Of a stretch of DNA of 39,535 bases, positions 34,333-39,535 are shown in pieces. Source of the DNA: Selenomonas sp. (lineage in GTDB: Bacteria; Bacillota_C; Negativicutes; Selenomonadales; Selenomonadaceae); assembly GCF_024693525.1 (NCBI RefSeq), contig NZ_JAILKR010000142.1, positions 1-39,535 on the forward strand. Direction: 5' to 3'. Below the pieces are notes generated by a model. It had not been told where the DNA came from. It saw only the letters and a program-made list of their open reading frames with translations, and searched no databases. Made by a program: the position numbers and the translations under genes. Each line of letters begins with the position of its first letter. Position 1 is the stretch's first letter.

Positions 34333-37251
34333 TTATAGTGCAGAATGAATCTCACCAAACACTTGCTTATTCGCGTCAATTTTTTCCTGCCCGCCAAATA
34401 CGCAGAGAACATCCTGCTTCATGCAAGCATCTACCAGATCCGCCAGATTGCGGATATCCTGCTGCCGCGTAGCGAGAATCTGATTGCGCGCCTGCTGCCG
34501 GTCTTCCTTCGTAATGCCGCGCATCCAGCAGGTAACAGCAGCACTTCCCTTCATCTGCGGCGTCAGCGGTGTATCCACCCCGCTCATAGTACCAATGATG
34601 AATTTATCCATCTCGCGCTCCGATGCCTCGAAATTGCGGATATAATCTGCCGTACCATCAAAGACCTCAAAAGTCTCCGAAAGATTCGGGTCACGATAGG
34701 AACTAAAATACATCATGCCGTTGCGGTTAAAGCTCGTAAACGCGCCATAAGCACCGCCCTGCACACGAATCTTCGTCCAAAAATAATCATAGCGAAGAAG
34801 CGTCTCCAAAACATGCATTGTCCCGGTAAATTCATAACCAAGCTTCAGGAAATTTGCTCCCTTGCCCACGTACTGAACACGGCTGGAAGACGTAAGGCCC
34901 TCATTGAGCGGCGTTAGCGCCCAGCTGTATTCCTGCGCGGGATAAGCAGTATGGCAAAGTTTCTCCTGGAAGGAAGCAACTTCTTTTGCGGTAGCCGGAT
35001 AGTCCGCCTCCCGCTCGGTAAGGGCCACAATCAGCCCATTCGTATTGAAGAGTTTCGGCAGCATATCGGCAAATACCCGCTGCATTTTTTCGAGCTCTTC
35101 ATCGAAATTTTCCAGGATTCCCTTCACAAACTGATAGAACGGCAAACCGCCCTCTTCGGCGAACCGGCCAGCCTTGGAAAGATACGATGCCAGCCGCGAC
35201 GCTACCACCTGATGTGCCGAGCGCTGGAGATTGAGCTCCATCGCAGCCTGTTCCTGGTCCAACAATTCGCGGACACGTTTTTTATCGGTATACTGACTCT
35301 GCATGAGGATTTCCTGCAACAGCGAAAGCAGCTCTGGCATTTTCTCTTTGAGCACCTTCGCCTTGATGCGGAAAGTCGGCCGGCAGGAGTCCGGTTCCCC
35401 ATTTTTCGTATAAGTCACGATATCGTAGGTAATGCCGCCCGTGTGCAAATTCTTGAGATTAGCCAGTTCCGCATACGTATGCTGCTCCGTATCGACACTG
35501 CCAATAAGTTCGCTGAGCAGAAAGGCATACGGAAGCTGTTCCTTCGTAATGGTTGACGCATCAAAAATCAACGTCAAATAGACAATCCCATGAGTCTCCA
35601 CATCACTGAAAAGCACCTTCGTACCATCAAGATCCAATTCCTCCAGCGGCAAATCATAAGCCTCTTTGCGGATATCCGAAAGCTTCAGCACCGGAATTGT
35701 TGCCAGCGCTTCCTCCGTCTCAGGGCTCTGCTGGCGCTCCTTGAGCGCTTTAGTCGTCTCGATGATTTGCTGGATTTCCTCTGCCGACATCGCAGCTTTT
35801 TTCGCAGCCAGCTCTTCTTCCTGCTTGACCTCACGTTCAGCAGCCATCGTCGTACTCGGGCTGAGCGTCAGCAGAACCGCATGGGTATTCTTCAGGAAAT
35901 ACTTGCGAATGAGTTCCTCAAAATAACCATTATCCAGTCCATCCTTCAGCTGCACCAATACCTTTTCATAGCGCAGGCTTTCCTCCGGGCTGCCCCCATA
36001 AAGCCAAGTCTTCATCGACCGGATGCCATAAATAAGCCCTTTCGGTGCCGAACCAAAATCTGACTCACGCAGACGGAACTCCAAAAGATTCATCGACGCT
36101 TCCATCAGTGTGCGGTCAAGCCCTTCATCGGCCAACTTCCTGAAGGTATCCATGACAATCGTATAGAAACGCTCCGCCCGGTCGGCCTCCGAATTGCTGA
36201 CCATGATGCTAAAGAACGGCTGAAGCATATCTTCTTCAAAATCCGAATCCACATCTTTACCCAACTGGGCATCAATCAACGCCTTGCGCAAAGGAGCTGC
36301 CGGCGTACGCAGCAAAGCATGTTCGAGAATCTCCAGCCCCACCATATCCGTCGTGTTGAGGCTCTCCCCCACCACCCAGCTAAGAGACAGGAAGGATTTT
36401 TCTGCCGTCTCCTCCTCGGCACCAATGGGGTAGGAAAGATTCTCACGTTTGACCGCAGCAAACGCCATCTGCCGGTCAATGCGAGACGGTACCGGAATGC
36501 GTTCAAACTGACTGAGGTACTCCGCATCCAGATACGCCAGCTTCTCCTCAATATCCATATCACCATAAAGGTAAATATAGCTATTCGAAGGATGATAATA
36601 CTTGCTGTGGAACCCCGTGAACATCTCCTGGGTCAGCTGGGGAATTGCCTCCGGATCACCGCCGGACTCAAATCCATAGGTAGTATCTGGATAAAGGGCT
36701 GACATGATGCGGCTCTGCAACAAATCATCCGGAGCCGAAAGTGCGCCCTTCATCTCATTGTAGACTACACCACTATACTTGAGCGGCTCCTCTGGATTCT
36801 CAATCTCATAATGCCAGCCCTCCTGCATGAGGACCTGCGGATTTTCCCGCATATTCGGATAGAATACAGCATCGAGATAAACATCCATGAGATTCTGGAA
36901 GTCCTTATCGTTACGGCTCGCCACAGGGTACATCGTCTTATCCGGATATGTCATCGCATTGAGGAACGTATTGAGCGATCCCTTGACGAGCTCGACAAAC
37001 GGTTCCTTGAGCGGATATTTGCGGCTGCCACAGAGCGTCGAATGCTCCACAATATGCGCTACGCCCGTATCATCTACCGGCGGCGTGCGGAAAGAAATCG
37101 AAAAAACTTTATTGTCATCGTCATTCTGCAAAAAAAACAGCTGCGCACCGCTCTTCTCATGCTCGAAGAACCAAGCCGTAGAATCCGTCTCAGGAATGAC
37201 ACTCTTACGTACAACTTTAAATCCATGTATTATGTCTTTTACGTCCAACAA
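34333..37251 (-). CDS. M16C zinc metallopeptidase (PreP-like)
   Basis: This 972-residue protease of the pitrilysin/presequence-protease group has two homologous halves that close around unfolded peptides of limited length. The inverted zinc motif HIVEH (His66, Glu69, His70) is complete and the third ligand is probably Glu166 in VVYNEMKG; the second half (from about 500) lacks it, as usual. A long charged helical hinge lies near residues 480-530. No signal peptide is visible, so it is cytoplasmic and probably clears peptides. No ATG is available near the start. TTG at 37251 or the next TTG at 37248 must be used; the second is 7 bases from AGGAGG and the better placed. Confidence 0.94.
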   Translation of the reverse strand: MLDVKDIIHGFKVVRKSVIPETDSTAWFFEHEKSGAQLFFLQNDDDNKVFSISFRTPPVDDTGVAHIVEHSTLCGSRKYPLKEPFVELVKGSLNTFLNAMTYPDKTMYPVASRNDKDFQNLMDVYLDAVFYPNMRENPQVLMQEGWHYEIENPEEPLKYSGVVYNEMKGALSAPDDLLQSRIMSALYPDTTYGFESGGDPEAIPQLTQEMFTGFHSKYYHPSNSYIYLYGDMDIEEKLAYLDAEYLSQFERIPVPSRIDRQMAFAAVKRENLSYPIGAEEETAEKSFLSLSWVVGESLNTTDMVGLEILEHALLRTPAAPLRKALIDAQLGKDVDSDFEEDMLQPFFSIMVSNSEADRAERFYTIVMDTFRKLADEGLDRTLMEASMNLLEFRLRESDFGSAPKGLIYGIRSMKTWLYGGSPEESLRYEKVLVQLKDGLDNGYFEELIRKYFLKNTHAVLLTLSPSTTMAAEREVKQEEELAAKKAAMSAEEIQQIIETTKALKERQQSPETEEALATIPVLKLSDIRKEAYDLPLEELDLDGTKVLFSDVETHGIVYLTLIFDASTITKEQLPYAFLLSELIGSVDTEQHTYAELANLKNLHTGGITYDIVTYTKNGEPDSCRPTFRIKAKVLKEKMPELLSLLQEILMQSQYTDKKRVRELLDQEQAAMELNLQRSAHQVVASRLASYLSKAGRFAEEGGLPFYQFVKGILENFDEELEKMQRVFADMLPKLFNTNGLIVALTEREADYPATAKEVASFQEKLCHTAYPAQEYSWALTPLNEGLTSSSRVQYVGKGANFLKLGYEFTGTMHVLETLLRYDYFWTKIRVQGGAYGAFTSFNRNGMMYFSSYRDPNLSETFEVFDGTADYIRNFEASEREMDKFIIGTMSGVDTPLTPQMKGSAAVTCWMRGITKEDRQQARNQILATRQQDIRNLADLVDACMKQDVLCVFGGQEKIDANKQVFGEIHSAL

Positions 37252-37281
37252 AAGGCCTCCTTAATTAATACTATCTATCTA

Positions 37282-38274
37282 TTATACCATAGAACCTTCC
37301 TGCAGTAACCCCTGAAGCTCTTCTCTGGTCACCGCATAAGTGCCCAGCCTTGCCACAACGCGGCTGGCTGCAAGATTTGCCAGATAAGCGCCCTCCTGAG
37401 GGCTTAATCCACCGGCCAAAGTCAAGGCAAACACGGCAGCAATCGTATCGGTAGCGCCCAACACATCAAAAAGTTCCTGTGCCTTGGTCGGAATATGTTT
37501 TATGATGCTGTCGCCCACCAGTGACAGCCCTTTTTCCGATCGGGTCATGATTACATTGCGTACCTTATACTTCCGCATGAGATAATGAGCCGCCTTCTCC
37601 ACCTTGGCGTCCTCATTGTCGATAGGCTGTAACAGCGCCTGATTCACACGCTTCATATTGGCCACGATATAATCCGCATGAGCGTAATTCACCCAGTTAT
37701 GGCCACTCATATCCACCACCACTGGCACCCCGTGATTATGACAAAGCTCAATGATTTTAGCACAAGTTTTTTCCGTGCAGGCCCCATTATCGTGGTCGGA
37801 AATCACCACACAGTCCAGACTCTCGTTCAGCCTTTCTGCTATATATCGCTGAAAAGACGCCGCATCCTCGTCGGCCATAGCACCCACCTGTTCAAAATCC
37901 AACCGGAACATCTGCTGATTGCCACTCATAATACGCACCTTCGTCGTAGTCGGCCGGTCAGTCCGAATAAGGCCAGCACTATCGATACCGTAATCAGCCA
38001 GTTTCTCCACCATGCTCACACAATGGGCATCATCGCCAACAAATCCCGAAAGTCCCGTCTGACAGCCAAGCACCGACAAGTTGTAGGCAATGTTGGCACC
38101 GCCGCCAAGCTTTTCCGCTGAGGAATTCACCCGCGTAATCGGCACCGGTGCCTCACCAGAGATACGCGTAACCTCACCATAATAATATTTATCCAACATG
38201 ATATCGCCGACCACCAACACCTTGCAAGATGCCGTCTTTTTCTCCAAGAATTCACAAAGCAACTGACTGTTCAT
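37282..38274 (-). CDS. rfaE1: Heptose-7-phosphate kinase-like PfkB-family protein (RfaE1/HldE kinase domain)
   Basis: The 330 residues align in outline with the kinase half of HldE, which makes heptose-1,7-bisphosphate for the lipopolysaccharide core. Family elements include VVGDIMLDKYYYG (21-33), EAPVPI (41-46) and GGGANIAYN (57-65). Later motifs are altered: SDHDNG at 159-164 where SDYxKG is usual, DMSGHNW at 188-194 where DPKGxDW is usual, and GATDT at 273-277 where GAGDT is usual. The catalytic Asp276 is kept. The nucleotidyltransferase half is absent, so it is a stand-alone kinase or a relative with a changed substrate. ATG at 38274 follows a G-run ribosome site. It lies 30 bases before the M16C peptidase gene. 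Confidence 0.8.
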   Translation of the reverse strand: MNSQLLCEFLEKKTASCKVLVVGDIMLDKYYYGEVTRISGEAPVPITRVNSSAEKLGGGANIAYNLSVLGCQTGLSGFVGDDAHCVSMVEKLADYGIDSAGLIRTDRPTTTKVRIMSGNQQMFRLDFEQVGAMADEDAASFQRYIAERLNESLDCVVISDHDNGACTEKTCAKIIELCHNHGVPVVVDMSGHNWVNYAHADYIVANMKRVNQALLQPIDNEDAKVEKAAHYLMRKYKVRNVIMTRSEKGLSLVGDSIIKHIPTKAQELFDVLGATDTIAAVFALTLAGGLSPQEGAYLANLAASRVVARLGTYAVTREELQGLLQEGSMV

Positions 38275-38446
38275 AATAATCCCCCCACGATAAAATCATG
38301 CCTAAACTATTCGCCTCCTCAAAGACAAAATCCTGCTATGTATACATTGCACCATATGGAATTTATGTTTGGATTATGTTAGAATCAAAGAAATCGATAC
38401 CTGTATCACCAAAACAAAAACCAACCACGAGGAAAGGGTGAGTTAT

Positions 38447-38647
38447 ATGACCTACGAAATGAAAATGCGTGAAGCCCACGATGACGGCCGTGCCGAAGGC
38501 CGTGCTGAGGGCCGTGCTGAAGGGGAACGAAATGCTGATCTTCGTACCGCTAAACGAATGTTAGCCAAAAATAAATCCATTGAGGAAATCATCGAACTCG
38601 TCAATCTCTCTCGTGAAGAAGTCGAAGAACTTGCTTTACAAAAATAA
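38447..38647 (+). CDS. Small protein resembling the C-terminal tail of Rpn/PDDEXK transposase-like proteins
   Basis: This 66-residue charged protein opens with MTYEMKMREAHDDG, has three GRAE repeats (about 14-26) and ends in a helical segment, AKRMLAKNKSIEEIIEL then LSREEVEEL. That tail is typical of the C-terminus of Rpn-family (recombination-promoting nuclease/putative transposase) proteins, but the nuclease domain is missing and not visible upstream. ATG at 38447 has a GGAAAGGGTGAG ribosome site, so it appears to be translated as a free-standing small protein rather than being a dead fragment. A TTG further upstream (38369) is open but unsupported. A strong terminator follows. Confidence 0.6.
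   Translation: MTYEMKMREAHDDGRAEGRAEGRAEGERNADLRTAKRMLAKNKSIEEIIELVNLSREEVEELALQK
38486..38521 (+). repeat. Three tandem 12-base repeats
   Basis: GGCCGTGCYGAR occurs three times in a row, encoding GRAE each time within the small charged protein. The unit is a multiple of three, so copy-number change would lengthen or shorten the protein without a frameshift. Confidence 0.85.
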
Positions 38648-38650
38648 CCG

Positions 38651-38690
38651 AAAAACCATCGTTCTCACTCATCCGAGAACGATGGTTTTT
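38651..38690. terminator. Strong hairpin terminator after the small charged protein
   Basis: A 16-bp perfect stem (38651-38666 with 38675-38690) has an A-run at its left and a T-run at its right, so it can work in both directions. It overlaps the end of the possible minus-strand 32-codon frame. Confidence 0.88.
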
Positions 38691-38763
38691 TATGGTCTGT
38701 TTTTGCCTTATCCTGCAACTCAAAATCAACCAGCTGGGAAAGATCCTCTTTCTCTCCACTCAC
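38665..38763 (-). CDS. Possible 32-residue protein coupled to the ribbon-helix-helix gene
   Basis: A GTG codon overlaps the TGA of the ribbon-helix-helix gene as GTGA and opens a frame of 32 codons. The peptide is hydrophilic, with a plausible short amphipathic segment EKEDLSQLVDFELQDKAK, and ends inside the terminator hairpin. Coupled overlap and coding-like composition argue for it; the short length, lack of its own ribosome site and overlap with the hairpin argue against. No function is suggested. Confidence 0.3.
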   Translation of the reverse strand: MSGEKEDLSQLVDFELQDKAKTDHKKPSFSDE

Positions 38764-38951
38764 ACTCTCTGCTTCGCATCCTGGCGTGCCTCACCAGCCA
38801 TATCCCCCAGCGCATACTCACAACACTGCTGTACCAGATTATTAACCGATACATCCTGTGCCTTTGCCACCTCAGTGAGCCGCTCCACCAAATCCACCGG
38901 CAAACGAAACGTCTTATTCATCATCTCAGAATTTTTCTTCACTACAAACAT
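38760..38951 (-). CDS. Ribbon-helix-helix (Arc/HicB-tail-like) DNA-binding protein
   Basis: This 63-residue protein has the ribbon-helix-helix layout: a strand NKTFRLPVDL (about 12-21), helix A LVERLTEVAKAQD and helix B SVNNLVQQCCEYAL after a short turn. Such proteins bind DNA as dimers and often serve as antitoxins or plasmid-type repressors. No toxin gene of known type is beside it; only a possible 32-codon frame follows. ATG at 38951 has GAGGTG at 5 bases. A 10-bp palindrome TGACATGTCA (38998-39007) lies about 50 bases upstream, over the epimerase stop codon, and could be its own operator. Confidence 0.7.
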   Translation of the reverse strand: MFVVKKNSEMMNKTFRLPVDLVERLTEVAKAQDVSVNNLVQQCCEYALGDMAGEARQDAKQRV

Positions 38952-39004
38952 TCAATCACCTCACACTTCTATCTCTTATCTTGAAAACACATCATTCTGA
39001 CATG

Positions 39005-39535
39005 TCAATTTGACTGAAAATAGGCCATCGTCCGCCGCAAACCATCTGCTAATGAAACCTGTGGCTCCCAGCCAAGGTCTTCTTTCGCCTTCCGATTCGA
39101 AAGCATCGACCGATAGATATCCCCATCACGTACTGGCCCGAACTTAGGCGTAATCTCGCAGCCCGAAACCTCACTCATGATACGTACTAAATCCAGCAGA
39201 CTCGTCTCCGTCTGCGTGCTAAGGTTATACACGGTATTCACGTTTTCCGTCGTCATTGCCTTGCAGATACCTCGGGCAATATCGCCTGCATACACGAAAT
39301 CACGCGTCTGAGTACCGTCTCCATAGATAGTAATGTCCTTGCCCGCAGCAATTCGCTTCGCGAAGATGCTGATTACACCACCTTCGCCTTTATCGCCCTG
39401 GCGCTCTCCATATACATTTGCAAACCGGCAAACAACATAGTCCAGCCCATAATGCTGATGATAAAGCGCCAAATATTTCTCAACACCAACCTTCGTCAGC
39501 CCATAAAACGACTGCGGAGAAACCTCATGCGACTC
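39005..39535 (-). CDS. NAD-dependent sugar-nucleotide epimerase/dehydratase, partial
   Basis: This is the C-terminal 176 residues of a short-chain (extended SDR) protein whose start lies beyond the right edge; the frame is open to the last base. Near the cut is the catalytic Tyr-x3-Lys motif (FYGLTK), followed by RFANVYGERQ, a YGDGTQTRDFVYAGDIARGI stretch and the C-terminal LGWEP motif. This wording is that of UDP-glucose 4-epimerase-like enzymes (GalE/WbpP group). The glycine-rich NAD loop is outside the window, so the exact substrate cannot be named. A role in envelope sugar synthesis fits the nearby heptose kinase. Confidence 0.9.
   Translation of the reverse strand, partial: ESHEVSPQSFYGLTKVGVEKYLALYHQHYGLDYVVCRFANVYGERQGDKGEGGVISIFAKRIAAGKDITIYGDGTQTRDFVYAGDIARGICKAMTTENVNTVYNLSTQTETSLLDLVRIMSEVSGCEITPKFGPVRDGDIYRSMLSNRKAKEDLGWEPQVSLADGLRRTMAYFQSN

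Noticed and set aside
38486..38521. Tandem repeats as a CRISPR or VNTR array
   Set aside because: Only three contiguous 12-base units without spacers, inside a coding frame.

Overview
The window looks like a chromosomal segment from a diderm Firmicute, most likely Negativicutes of the Selenomonas type. Most genes start behind strong AGGAGG-like ribosome binding sites and the gene content is Firmicute-like (lon-engB, tig-clpP-clpX, argCJBDFGH). Yet there is a TonB-dependent outer-membrane receptor, an ExbB/ExbD/TonB motor and a heptose-phosphate kinase, all of which imply an outer membrane. The taxonomy is inferred from gene content only. No rRNA, tRNA, CRISPR array, prophage or intact insertion sequence was seen. 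Almost everything is on the minus strand; every gap is under 300 bases.

Region 1 (31-10303) is an eleven-gene, minus-strand, iron-regulated haem locus. In transcription order it holds a ChuW/HutW-type radical SAM haem-degrading enzyme, exbB, exbD, tonB, a short flavodoxin, an ABC-2 exporter (ATPase and permease), a TonB-dependent receptor, and a FecCD permease, ATPase and binding protein. Two Fur boxes sit over the promoter of the first gene and a third lies before exbB. Together these genes could carry haem across both membranes, open the ring without oxygen, release iron and perhaps export the tetrapyrrole product. Just upstream are ahbA and ahbB (10375-11343), the siroheme decarboxylase pair of an alternative haem-synthesis route. 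The gaps before hutW and ahbA each hold a perfect 13-bp palindrome of the form TGAA-N5-TTCA.

Region 2 (11399-17727) is protein quality control: engB and lon, then tig-clpP-clpX upstream. Region 3 (17823-21727) is a six-gene run: a small membrane protein, a Cof-type HAD phosphatase, a ComEC-like metallo-beta-lactamase lipoprotein, a DUF3006 protein, a zinc amidase lipoprotein and a GerMN lipoprotein, ending in a terminator.

Region 4 (21814-30073) is the arginine pathway from N-acetylglutamate to arginine, argC-J-B-D-F-G-H. It has promoters before argC and argF, both overlapped by ARG-box-like dyads. A monofunctional peptidoglycan transglycosylase diverges from argC and converges, through a shared terminator, on a secreted protein of unknown function.

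Region 5 (31724-37251) holds the two-subunit L-serine dehydratase (sdaAB, sdaAA), dapA with a near-consensus promoter, and a large M16C zinc peptidase starting at TTG. Region 6 (37282-39535) holds a divergent heptose-7-phosphate kinase, a small repeat-containing protein resembling the tail of Rpn-type nucleases, a ribbon-helix-helix protein with a possible 32-codon partner, and a sugar-nucleotide epimerase cut by the right edge.
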